From: Campylobacter jejuni
GTDB lineage: Bacteria > Campylobacterota > Campylobacteria > Campylobacterales > Campylobacteraceae
NCBI RefSeq assembly: GCF_001457695.1
Contig: NZ_LN831025.1
Span: 1,488,001 to 1,552,000 of the forward strand
Reading direction: 5' to 3'
Length of the DNA stretch: 64,000 bases
Shown here: in pieces, positions 18,216 to 25,757 of the stretch
How the letters are laid out: each line of letters starts with the position of its first letter
Numbering within the stretch: the first letter of the stretch is position 1
The notes under the pieces: model-generated
Database searches by the model: none
Told to the model about the DNA's origin: nothing
The model's input: only the letters and a program-made list of their open reading frames with translations
Program-made: the position numbers and the translations under genes

Positions 18216-19170
18216 ACAAAGCACCTTCAACACATTTTTTGCAAATAGAATGTTTATAATACTTACAATTTTTATGCAAATCTCTCAATGAATTAATCTT
18301 GGTATGATTCCAAAAATATTCTATAATACCCTTAGTTTTTGCCTCTTCACTCTTTAAAAAATCATGTATATTCCCCATTGGCATTTCATCGCCATAAAAT
18401 GTACAACAAGGAAGAACATTTCCTTCAGCCGTGATTACTAAATTTTTATATGGAAATGAACACTGGAATTCAGATTTTTTTTCAGTAGTTTTACTTTTTA
18501 TTTCTTTTTTACTCCTAGGAGGTTTAACCATCTCTTGAACACCTATCATATCTGCCTTATCTTTCCAAAAAGACATAAAATTATCCAATTCATGTTCATT
18601 AATTTCAGTTCGAACAAAATTTACACGAACCAAAGGAGTTAAACTTTGCATTGATTTTTTCAACTCAATCAAATTTAAAACATTATCAACAACTTTTTTA
18701 TAATTACTTCCAGGTCTCATTTGCTCATAAAGTTCTTGCGAGTTTGCATCTAAGGATATTTGAATTCTATCAAGACCTGCTTCAATTAATTTCTTTGCTC
18801 TCTCTTTAGTTAATAAAGTTCCATTAGTAGAAAAATAAATATCCAACACTCCTTTATCCTTAGCATAACGAATAAAGTTTTCTAAATCGTCTCTTAGTAA
18901 AGGTTCATTTAAATAATTAAGTCTTATAGACTGTAAACCATTTACTACACCTTCATCGATAATTTTACAAAATAAATCATAAGAAATTTGAAAATGTTTT
19001 TTTTCATTATTTGACTCCACAGATAAAGGACACATTGGACACCTAAGATTACAAGTGGCATTTAACTCAAAATCAATTTGAATAGGAAAATTTGGAACCA
19101 ACTCTAATTTAGAAGCCTTATCATACATTTCCCTATATGAAACCCATTTTTTCATCTTTAATCTTAGCAA
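18208..19170 (-). CDS. Radical SAM/SPASM protein, N-terminus apparently frameshifted
   Basis: The core has the radical SAM cluster motif in NATCNLRCPMCPLS (CxxxCxxC) and a C-terminal SPASM-like region with the cysteines of NVLPCCTFYGD and CKYYKHSICKKC for auxiliary clusters. The open frame can only start at a TTG (19170) without a good ribosome site. Upstream, an ATG at 19237 with the strong site AAGGAGAAAA begins MSELKRNKTSFTGVYGSEN in another frame and would join the core (at DEK-WVSYREMYDKA) if the A6 run at 19147-19152 were A5. So the full gene is probably 18208-19237 and is off or weak here, or the base is an error. Substrate unknown; the context suggests a glycan precursor. Confidence 0.78.
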   Translation of the reverse strand: MLRLKMKKWVSYREMYDKASKLELVPNFPIQIDFELNATCNLRCPMCPLSVESNNEKKHFQISYDLFCKIIDEGVVNGLQSIRLNYLNEPLLRDDLENFIRYAKDKGVLDIYFSTNGTLLTKERAKKLIEAGLDRIQISLDANSQELYEQMRPGSNYKKVVDNVLNLIELKKSMQSLTPLVRVNFVRTEINEHELDNFMSFWKDKADMIGVQEMVKPPRSKKEIKSKTTEKKSEFQCSFPYKNLVITAEGNVLPCCTFYGDEMPMGNIHDFLKSEEAKTKGIIEYFWNHTKINSLRDLHKNCKYYKHSICKKCVEGALYE

Positions 19171-19237
19171 GATTATTCATATTTTCACTACCATAAACAC
19201 CTGTAAATGATGTCTTATTTCTTTTTAATTCACTCAT
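19147..19237 (-). other. Out-of-frame 5' part of the radical SAM gene
   Basis: From the ATG at 19237 about 30 residues (MSELKRNKTSFTGVYGSENM onward to KIKDEK) read in the frame that is offset by one base from the radical SAM core. The A6 run at 19147-19152 is the point where the two frames meet. The ribosome site just upstream is the best in the cassette. Confidence 0.7.
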
Positions 19238-19245
19238 TTTTCTCC

Positions 19246-19584
19246 TTAGTTTTTATTTTGAGTATCCAAATAAGCACGAAGCTCAACAATTTTTCCATCT
19301 TTCCATTCTATAATATCCACACCTTCAAGTCTAATACCATCAAGCATTAAGATAAATTCTATAAAAGTTGTATCTTTGTCTTGAAAAATATTTTTTGCAC
19401 TAAAGTTTAACTCTTTACAACTTTTAAAAATATTTTGTATTGCTAATAAACATTTATCCTTACCTTCTATTCTTTTTACAACTGGATCCTCTAGTACAAA
19501 ATTATCATTTAACAAATTCGCTATTTCTTTTAAATTTTTATCATTAAAAGCAGTAATATATTTTTTTGTTAATTCCCTAAGCAT
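19246..19584 (-). CDS. NTF2-like (SnoaL/ketosteroid isomerase-type) protein
   Basis: A 112-residue protein with the NTF2 fold pattern: N-terminal helix KKYITAFNDKNLKEIANLLN, the strand-turn FVLEDPVVKRIEGKDKC, and C-terminal strands FIEFILMLDGIRLEGVDIIE and GKIVELRAYLD. The fold serves as isomerase, dehydratase or cyclase, or as a small binding protein, so the reaction cannot be named. It overlaps the upstream nucleotidyltransferase by 8 nt, which ties it to the cassette. Confidence 0.78.
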   Translation of the reverse strand: MLRELTKKYITAFNDKNLKEIANLLNDNFVLEDPVVKRIEGKDKCLLAIQNIFKSCKELNFSAKNIFQDKDTTFIEFILMLDGIRLEGVDIIEWKDGKIVELRAYLDTQNKN

Positions 19585-20299
19585 CTTTTATCCTTTCATA
19601 TTCATCTGGGGTTCCACAAAATATAATTTCATCTAATGAAATTATGTGATATTTTATAATTAAGCCTTTTTTTATAAGATAATTATACATAGGAGCTACA
19701 TATAATTCTCCCTTGCTAAAATCATTTTCAGTTTTCATTCTATCAAAAATTTCTTTAAAATCTTTTGTTTTTTTAAAATAATAAAGTCCGCTGCTACAAA
19801 GACTTGAAATTCTTTCTTTCTCAGCAGTTTTAATCACATTGTCATTTTCATCAGCTAAAACAAAACTCCATTGTTCTCCATCTGCCTCAAATACCTCTAA
19901 ATAGCCATCAATTTTACAAAAATCCAAGGTAGTAGGTAAAGAAAAATTTGGCCTAAAGGTATCGATATTAAAAATTAAAATACTCTTATCATCTTTAATA
20001 TTTGCCCTTTCTAATCCAAGTCTTACCGTATGAGCTTGACCTAAAGTTTCTTGTTCTAATCTTACACTTTCGTAAGATTTTATTCCTAATTTTTCACATT
20101 CTTCTTTTATAAAATTGCTAGTATTCTCAATATCTCTATACACAAAAAGAAATTTGAAATCTTTAAAATATTTTTTAAAACTATTTACAGCGTGAAAAAA
20201 TACACTATTTCCTTTTAAATCAAGCATATATTTAGGTTTATCATAGCCCGCGTTTGCAAAACGACTACTTAGTCCTGCCATAGGAAATATTATAATCAT
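19577..20299 (-). CDS. NDP-sugar pyrophosphorylase-like nucleotidyltransferase
   Basis: A 240-residue GT-A-like nucleotidyltransferase. The signature FPMAGLSSRFANAGYDKPKYM matches the GxxSRF...KPK nucleotide-binding loop of sugar-1-phosphate nucleotidyltransferases, and ILIFNIDTFRPNF holds the metal-binding aspartate. It presumably activates a sugar- or polyol-phosphate with an NTP. The start overlaps the end of the fusion gene upstream by 4 nt. Substrate and nucleotide are not deducible. Confidence 0.8.
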   Translation of the reverse strand: MIIIFPMAGLSSRFANAGYDKPKYMLDLKGNSVFFHAVNSFKKYFKDFKFLFVYRDIENTSNFIKEECEKLGIKSYESVRLEQETLGQAHTVRLGLERANIKDDKSILIFNIDTFRPNFSLPTTLDFCKIDGYLEVFEADGEQWSFVLADENDNVIKTAEKERISSLCSSGLYYFKKTKDFKEIFDRMKTENDFSKGELYVAPMYNYLIKKGLIIKYHIISLDEIIFCGTPDEYERIKDA

Positions 20300-21819
20300 T
20301 TGCTCTCCTTAAAAAATTTATCATAAAGTATAAAAGCATTTGCTAAAAAAGCCATTTGTTTTTCTTTAAAATCATTATGTAAAGGCAACATAGATAAAAA
20401 CAAATGCAAAGTCAAAGCTTTAATATTATCATCTATATTAAATATATTTAAAAATTCTTTTTGAATATCCAAAATATTTTTATCTTCTTCTATAAAAAAC
20501 TCTATATTATCGCTATTAATTTTACACTCAAAAAATCCTGCAATAATAAAATCATAAAGCCCAAAAACAGAATGAACCAATTTTGCAAAATCATATTTTT
20601 TATCTCCATAAGGAGTAATTTTTCCATTAAAATCAAACCCTCTTGGATCAAAGGTTTTTATAGCACCAGCTCTAAAATCATACATAATATTTGAAAAACA
20701 AAAATCTCCATGTATTAATGAAAATTCATTTATATCGTTCATATAAAAATCTAGCTTATCTACTAGAGTCAAAATACTTGGATAAGATTTTGAATTGATA
20801 ACAATATTTTTGTGCAAATCAATTCCGCTTTGTTTACTAAATTCTTGCAATCTTTTTAAAGTTTTTTCCTTGCAATTAAAATTTATATCTTTATCATTGC
20901 TTTTAAAAGAATGCAACTTATCTAAAAATTCTTTTAAAGATTTAAATATTCTTTTCCAAACATAACTAGGTAATTTTCCAAAAACATATAATTCTGCTAA
21001 AGTATTATTGCAAAGATATTCTATTTCATAACTATCCTTGCAAGTTACAACTTTAGGAGTATAAATAAATAGTTCTTTAGGCAAATTATCAAACCAATTA
21101 ATCTCTGCTTTTATTTTTTCTTGCCAAGAAGAAGACTTTTTTATATAGCCATTTGAAATATCTATATTGTTAAAATTTCTTTGCGTGCTTACAGCTTTTT
21201 TAGAGTGGAAATAACTTGTTATAAGACCAAAATCAAGCCAAGTATTATTTTTCATAATATCAAAAGCATAAACTTTAGAATAAGATTTCATGCCGTCCAC
21301 AAAAGAATAACCACTTTCAACTATACATTTTATCAAAAACTGAGGATGAGAAAAACTATAAGCTCCTGCTAAAATCAAATCATCTTCTAATGTTTTTGAC
21401 AGTATATTAAATTCATCATTCAAATAAGCCCAATCATAATTTTCCTTAACTTTTGCAACCTGTAAAGAGTTTTCTTTGAATACAAGTTCTTTGAAAAAAG
21501 TATCCCCGTGTAAAATATAAAGTTTTTCATCAAAAGCACAACAAACATTTAAACAGTAAACCACAGATTCACCTAAAGATAAATTATTTGGCACAAATAA
21601 AATTTCAACATTAAGTTCTTTTAATTTTTTCTCATCAAATTTGCTTAACTTAAAATCACTGGGTAAAGATAAAAAAAATTTTTGATTAAAATTTTTAAAA
21701 AGCTCTATTTGATATTCATACAATCTTTTATTACCAAGCGGTAAAAAAGATGGAGGAATTTTTCCAAATTCTAAAGTAAAATCAGAAGATGAATATTTTG
21801 CAGAAGTTATGAGTATCAT
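20296..21819 (-). CDS. Fusion of a nucleotidyltransferase-like domain and an APH-fold kinase
   Basis: A 507-residue protein with two parts. Residues 1-200 are nucleotidyltransferase-like (PPSFLPLGNKRLYEYQIELF, FVPNNLSLGESVVYCLN, YILHGDTFF), but the N-terminal glycine-rich loop is degenerate (SAKYSSSDFTLEFG). Residues about 260-507 are an aminoglycoside/choline-kinase-type domain with the catalytic loop LIHGDFCFSNIMYD and the metal motif TFDPRGFD. Joined with the separate HAD phosphatase and nucleotidyltransferase next to it, it suggests phosphorylation and activation of a small substituent. It recalls LicA/LicC chemistry in logic only. It overlaps both neighbours by 4 nt. Confidence 0.78.
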   Translation of the reverse strand: MILITSAKYSSSDFTLEFGKIPPSFLPLGNKRLYEYQIELFKNFNQKFFLSLPSDFKLSKFDEKKLKELNVEILFVPNNLSLGESVVYCLNVCCAFDEKLYILHGDTFFKELVFKENSLQVAKVKENYDWAYLNDEFNILSKTLEDDLILAGAYSFSHPQFLIKCIVESGYSFVDGMKSYSKVYAFDIMKNNTWLDFGLITSYFHSKKAVSTQRNFNNIDISNGYIKKSSSWQEKIKAEINWFDNLPKELFIYTPKVVTCKDSYEIEYLCNNTLAELYVFGKLPSYVWKRIFKSLKEFLDKLHSFKSNDKDINFNCKEKTLKRLQEFSKQSGIDLHKNIVINSKSYPSILTLVDKLDFYMNDINEFSLIHGDFCFSNIMYDFRAGAIKTFDPRGFDFNGKITPYGDKKYDFAKLVHSVFGLYDFIIAGFFECKINSDNIEFFIEEDKNILDIQKEFLNIFNIDDNIKALTLHLFLSMLPLHNDFKEKQMAFLANAFILYDKFFKESK

Positions 21820-22214
21820 TTATTACCACCATCTTTATGAGGGTTTTCTTTTTTTAAAAGCTCTTTAATTTGCTCATAATTTAAGCTTATAAATTCAGAC
21901 GGACGAATGGCTTTATCATCAACATAAAATCCATCATACCCACACCAAGGTTTACCTATGATTATCTCATCATACGGCACATCATGTTTTTGAAGCCAAG
22001 TAGTAATTGTAGATAAGGTATGAGTTTTAATTTTTTCAAGATCACCATCAAATGTACGCATGTTACGACTTGTAAAAATATTGATTTTAAAGCCTTGTTT
22101 TTTATACTCTTTTAAAGTTTTGATTAAAATAATATTTGGTTTTTTATCAATATAATCAACATGTTCTTCATCAATTGTTAAAGTTCCATCTAAATCAATA
22201 AGTAATGTTTTCAT
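21816..22214 (-). CDS. HAD-family capsule-type phosphatase
   Basis: A 132-residue HAD protein without a large cap. Motif I is LLIDLDGTLTIDE (nucleophile Asp at about residue 7), motif II is NIFTSRNMRTF, and the motif IV region is GYDGFYVDDKAIRPSEF. Small phosphatases of this kind occur in Campylobacter capsule and LOS loci. First gene of the leftward cassette. It should remove a phosphate from an intermediate made by the neighbouring kinase or nucleotidyltransferase; the order of steps is inference. Confidence 0.82.
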   Translation of the reverse strand: MKTLLIDLDGTLTIDEEHVDYIDKKPNIILIKTLKEYKKQGFKINIFTSRNMRTFDGDLEKIKTHTLSTITTWLQKHDVPYDEIIIGKPWCGYDGFYVDDKAIRPSEFISLNYEQIKELLKKENPHKDGGNK

Positions 22215-22280
22215 AATTTTACACTTGTTTTTTATAATTTTATATTTATTTTTTTATACAAACATATTAACATAATTTAG

Positions 22281-22286
22281 TATAAT
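22281..22286 (+). promoter_or_regulatory. Candidate -10 box for the rightward methyltransferase pseudogene
   Basis: TATAAT at 22281-22286 in the 112-bp divergent spacer lies 40 nt before the ATG at 22327, with AAGGGAAA as ribosome site. The leftward cassette must start from the same AT-rich spacer, but no equally clear box is seen on that strand. Confidence 0.55.
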
Positions 22287-22326
22287 AATGGAAAAATCTA
22301 AGAGAATTTTATAAAAAAGGGAAATT

Positions 22327-23529
22327 ATGTATTGCCCATTATGCCAAAGTAAAAATAATCAAAAAGAACTTTTTAAGACTTTAAATGCTTTTACTTCAAC
22401 TGTAAAATTTGATACCAAACAACTTATTAATAATCTTGATGATAGTGATAGCGGGGGGGGGTATTGTAAAGGTGATAATATTATCACTCTAGTACAATGT
22501 AAAAGTTGTGGCTATGTATTTAATTCTACATTCGACTTAAATAAAATCTCACAAGAATATCAAAACAAAACCTACCTTTCTAGAAAAGATAGTATCAAAA
22601 GCTATGAATAATACGATAAAATTAATCGAAGAAAATTGTTTAAAATATATTAACAAAACAGTACTTGTTTAGAAATCGCTCCAGGAAGCGGAGACATGGT
22701 AAATGCTCTCATACATGATGTAAAATCTATGTACACCATTGATCCATCTTTAGTTTCTTTAGAAATGGAAAATATAAATAATCTTAAACATATACAAGGG
22801 TTTTTTAATTTTAATACATTAAAAACAACATTAAAAGATAAAATTGATTTAATAATTTTTAGACATTTATTAGAACATATTAATACTCCATTTGATTTCT
22901 TAAGTGATGTTGCAAAACTACTGAAAAATGATGGATTAGTGTATATAGAAATTCCAAATTTTTCAAAATCGGTTCAATACTCTAGGTTTTATGATATTTA
23001 TAATGATCATTGTGGATACTACTCAAAAAACACAATTATTAATGTGATGTTAAAACTTAATTTTACTTTACTAGAAGATATAATTTTACATAATGGCGAT
23101 ATATTAGGCTTAATTTTTAAAAAAGAGTTATCTAAACCACAGAATATCCTATATCCAATAGAATTATTTGATAATACTGCCGAGAAATTTAGTTTAAACA
23201 TTCAAAAATTAAATAATTTATTAAATAACTATAACTCTATAGGAATCTATGGAGCTGGCTCTCAAGGTTGCTCTTTGCCTTGCTATATCAATCAAGCAAA
23301 TTGTATTAAAATCAAAAAATGCTTTGATCTTGATATAAGAAAACAAGGAATGTATTTACAAAATTCTTCAATTATGATTCAAGATCCAAATATAGAAAAT
23401 TTTAAAGACCTTGAAGCCATTATCATAGCAGCACCTTTATATGAAGAAGAAATTATAAGATCTTTAAGAGAAAAAGGATATAAAGGAGATATTATTGCCA
23501 CAGAAAAAAATATTTTACTTCAAAAATAA
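22327..23529 (+). pseudogene. Broken sugar C-methyltransferase with poly-G tract
   Basis: Three frame segments make one methyltransferase. Residues 1-94 (22327-22611) have the zinc-binding pairs YCPLCQSK and QCKSCGY. A middle segment in the second frame reads NNTIKLIEENCLKYINK (about 22607-22659). The last part (from about 22666, main open frame 22696-23529) has CLEIAPGSGDMVN for SAM, IIFRHLLEHINTP, and the C-terminal GIYGAGSQGCSLPCYINQ. The breaks look like loss of two bases at GAATAATAC (about 22606-22612) and one A at AACAAAACAG (about 22651-22660), 3 bases in total, with stops in between. It also carries G9 at 22453-22461, currently in frame. It is a paralogue of the C-methyltransferase at 17082-18215. 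Could be decay or assembly error. Confidence 0.8.
22453..22461 (+). repeat. Poly-G tract (G9) in the methyltransferase pseudogene
   Basis: Nine G encode the glycines of DSGGGYCKG between the two zinc-binding cysteine pairs. Slippage here would truncate the protein before the SAM domain, so the gene was probably phase variable before it broke. Confidence 0.9.
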
Positions 23530-23536
23530 TTTTTAT

Positions 23537-23564
23537 AACCAAAGCAAAACTTTTTTCTTTGGTT
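23537..23564 (+). terminator. Rho-independent terminator at the island/flagellar boundary
   Basis: AACCAAAG (23537-23544) and CTTTGGTT (23557-23564) form an 8-bp stem followed by TAAATTTTT. It lies 8 nt after the methyltransferase stop and just before the flgI promoter, separating the accessory region from the flagellar unit. Confidence 0.65.
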
Positions 23565-23573
23565 TAAATTTTT

Positions 23574-23587
23574 GGAACACTTCTTGC
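23574..23587 (+). promoter_or_regulatory. Sigma54 (RpoN) promoter of flgI
   Basis: TTTGGAACACTTCTTGCTTG contains GG at 23574-23575 and GC at 23586-23587 with exactly 10 bases between, the -24/-12 spacing of RpoN promoters. Transcription would start near 23598, ahead of the ribosome site AAAGGAAG and the flgI ATG at 23625. It fits the FlgSR-sigma54 class of rod, hook and ring genes in C. jejuni. Confidence 0.88.
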
Positions 23588-23624
23588 TTGATCTATCATC
23601 AACAATAGATTAAAGGAAGAATCC

Positions 23625-24671
23625 ATGAGAGTTTTAACGATATTTTTACTCTTTATGACAAGCATTTTTGCAGTGCAAATCAAGGATGTAGCAAACACTG
23701 TAGGTGTAAGAGATAACCAACTCATAGGTTATGGACTTGTTGTAGGACTTAATGGAAGTGGCGATGGAACAAGCTCTAAATTTACACTACAATCCATCTC
23801 AAACCTTTTGCAAGGTATGAATATCAAAGTAGATCCTAACGATATCAAATCAAAAAATACCGCAGCTGTTATGGTTACAGCCAAACTTCCAGCCTTTGCA
23901 AAAAGCGGAGATAAACTTGATATTACCGTTTCATCTATGGGTGATGCAAAATCTTTACAAGGCGGAACACTTTTACTGACTGCACTTCGTGGGATTGATG
24001 GTGAAATTTATGCTATAGCACAAGGCTCTATCTCAACAGGAGGTTTAACACCTAGACCAGGAGGAGCAGGTTCTCACTCAACTGCTGCAACCGTAATTGG
24101 CGGAGCTAATGTAGAAAGAGAAATTCCACAAAATTTTAGCCAAAATAATGATCTAACCTTAAGCTTAAAAGTAGCGGACTTTAAAACCGCAAATGATATA
24201 GAAAGAGTTTTAAATACCGTTTTTGGCGAAGAAGTGGCTAAAGCCATCGACTCTCGCACAGTAAAACTCAAAAAACCTGAAGATCTTTCAAATGTTGATT
24301 TTATGGCAAGAGTTTTAGAACAAGATATAGCTTATAAACCACAAAGCAAAGTTATCATCGATGAAAGAACAGGAACAGTGATTGCTGGAGTTGATGTAGA
24401 GGTGGAACCTGTTTTAATCACTCATAAAGATATCACCATAAAAATAGATCCAAACAATAACGCAGTAGCTAATCAAAATGAAATCGATATGAAAGATGGT
24501 GGTTTTGTAGATCCAAGTTCAAATACCTTAAGAATCAACAATGCAAAAAGCACAGTTGCAAATATAGCTAGAATGCTGAACAAGCTTGGAGCAACCCCAA
24601 ATGACATTATCGCTATTATGGAAAATTTAAAGCGCGCAGGTGCAATTAACGCGGATTTGGAGATCATCTAA
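23625..24671 (+). CDS. flgI: Flagellar P-ring protein FlgI
   Basis: A 348-residue protein with signal peptide (MRVLTIFLLFMTSIFA) and the family hallmarks IGYGLVVGLNGSGDGTSSKFT, KNTAAVMVTAKLPAFAKSG and the C-terminal MLNKLGATPNDIIAIMENLK. It forms the periplasmic ring around the flagellar rod. The start shares one base with the next gene at the 3' end (24671). Driven by the sigma54 site at 23574. Analogue of Cj1462. Confidence 0.97.
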   Translation: MRVLTIFLLFMTSIFAVQIKDVANTVGVRDNQLIGYGLVVGLNGSGDGTSSKFTLQSISNLLQGMNIKVDPNDIKSKNTAAVMVTAKLPAFAKSGDKLDITVSSMGDAKSLQGGTLLLTALRGIDGEIYAIAQGSISTGGLTPRPGGAGSHSTAATVIGGANVEREIPQNFSQNNDLTLSLKVADFKTANDIERVLNTVFGEEVAKAIDSRTVKLKKPEDLSNVDFMARVLEQDIAYKPQSKVIIDERTGTVIAGVDVEVEPVLITHKDITIKIDPNNNAVANQNEIDMKDGGFVDPSSNTLRINNAKSTVANIARMLNKLGATPNDIIAIMENLKRAGAINADLEII

Positions 24672-25012
24672 TGAAAATGGATAATTTTTTAAATACTTAT
24701 AATATGAATAGTGCTTTACTTGATCGTGCAGCCAAAGCAAGAAGTTTAGAATCAAGCATCAAAATAAATGACAATGATATAGTTACAAAGAGCAAAGAAG
24801 ATGAAGCCTTAAAAGAACAAACGGATGCTTTTGAAGCATTTTTTTTAAAGCAAGTTTTAGACGTATCTTTAAAAAGTCAAAATTCACTCTTTGGAAAAGA
24901 TGCCAGCGATGAAATATACTCTTCCATGTATAACGATACCATGAGTAAAGCTTTAAGTGGAGGTATGGGTTTTTCAAAATTATTATACGATTTTTTAAAA
25001 GAAAGGGGTTAA
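24671..25012 (+). CDS. flgJ: FlgJ-like rod-binding protein (no muramidase domain)
   Basis: A 113-residue protein equal to the N-terminal rod-capping half of FlgJ: EQTDAFEAFFLKQVLDVSLK, then SDEIYSSMYNDTMSKALSGG and MGFSKLLYDFL. The C-terminal peptidoglycan hydrolase domain of enterobacterial FlgJ is absent, as usual in this group. It follows flgI with a one-base overlap and should share its sigma54 control. Analogue of Cj1463. Confidence 0.88.
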   Translation: MKMDNFLNTYNMNSALLDRAAKARSLESSIKINDNDIVTKSKEDEALKEQTDAFEAFFLKQVLDVSLKSQNSLFGKDASDEIYSSMYNDTMSKALSGGMGFSKLLYDFLKERG

Positions 25013-25029
25013 GTTTTTTAAATTTAGGT

Positions 25030-25035
25030 CGATAT
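25030..25035 (+). promoter_or_regulatory. Candidate sigma28 (FliA) -10 element of flgM
   Basis: CGATAT at 25030-25035, in AGGTCGATATGG, matches the Campylobacter sigma28 -10 pattern. It sits 40 nt before the flgM ATG, whose ribosome site is AAGGAGG. It would make flgM a FliA-dependent late gene, in line with published FlgM/FliA feedback in this species. Confidence 0.65.
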
Positions 25036-25074
25036 GGTTTGTAGAGGATTATAACTAAGATCAAGGAGGCAGAA

Positions 25075-25272
25075 ATGATCAATCCTATACAACAAAGTTA
25101 TGTGGCAAATACCACATTAAATACAAATAGAATAGATAAAGAAACTAAAACAAACGATACTCAAAAAACGGAAAATGATAAAGCGAGTAAAATCGCAGAG
25201 CAGATTAAAAACGGTACTTATAAAATCGATACAAAAGCTACGGCTTCTGCGATTGCTGACTCTTTAATCTAA
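25075..25272 (+). CDS. flgM: Anti-sigma28 factor FlgM
   Basis: A 65-residue protein. The N-terminus (MINPIQQSYVANTTLNTNRI) and the C-terminal FliA-binding helices (KASKIAEQIKNGTYKIDTKA, then ASAIADSLI) match short FlgM proteins. It holds FliA inactive until released or exported. The site at 25030 and the flgN-like and flgK genes downstream place it in a late flagellar unit. Analogue of Cj1464. Confidence 0.93.
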   Translation: MINPIQQSYVANTTLNTNRIDKETKTNDTQKTENDKASKIAEQIKNGTYKIDTKATASAIADSLI

Positions 25273-25313
25273 AACTTTCATTCTCCTTTTTTTGAGAGAG
25301 AAAAGGAGAAAAT

Positions 25314-25748
25314 ATGCTTAAACAAAGACTTGATGAAGTAAATGCTATCTTAGCAAAACTTATTGCTTTAACCGAAGAAGATATAGAAAATATCAAAGTG
25401 GCTAAACATGAGAGTGTAACGCCAAGTGTAGAAGAAAAAAACAAACTTATCGCCGAATTTATTACAGCTAAAAAACAACTTGATGTTGCCTTGGTTGAGC
25501 TAAATAATAGCTCTACAAAAGGGCTTAGTGAACTCTTAGATGATGAAGATAAACAAAAACTAGATCTACTTAAAAAAAATCTTCAAAACCTTCATAGTAA
25601 AAACAAAGAGTATGCTAAATTTGTTCTTATTGTCAAAGATTTTCTTGATAGCTTAGTAAATAAAATGTTTGATATCAATGATGGAACAAATAATGCTTAT
25701 GGAGATAAAAAGACAAATCCAGAGTCAATTTTCAAGATCAATGTATAA
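25314..25748 (+). CDS. FlgN-like flagellar chaperone
   Basis: A 144-residue, almost fully helical protein with heptad-like Leu/Ile spacing (LKQRLDEVNAILAKLIALTE, KLDLLKKNLQNLHSKNKEYA). Its place directly between flgM and flgK and its length match FlgN, the export chaperone of hook-associated proteins FlgK and FlgL. Sequence identity to FlgN is weak, so the assignment rests on layout. Ribosome site AAAGGAG. Analogue of Cj1465. Confidence 0.75.
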   Translation: MLKQRLDEVNAILAKLIALTEEDIENIKVAKHESVTPSVEEKNKLIAEFITAKKQLDVALVELNNSSTKGLSELLDDEDKQKLDLLKKNLQNLHSKNKEYAKFVLIVKDFLDSLVNKMFDINDGTNNAYGDKKTNPESIFKINV

Positions 25749-25757
25749 GGATTTATA

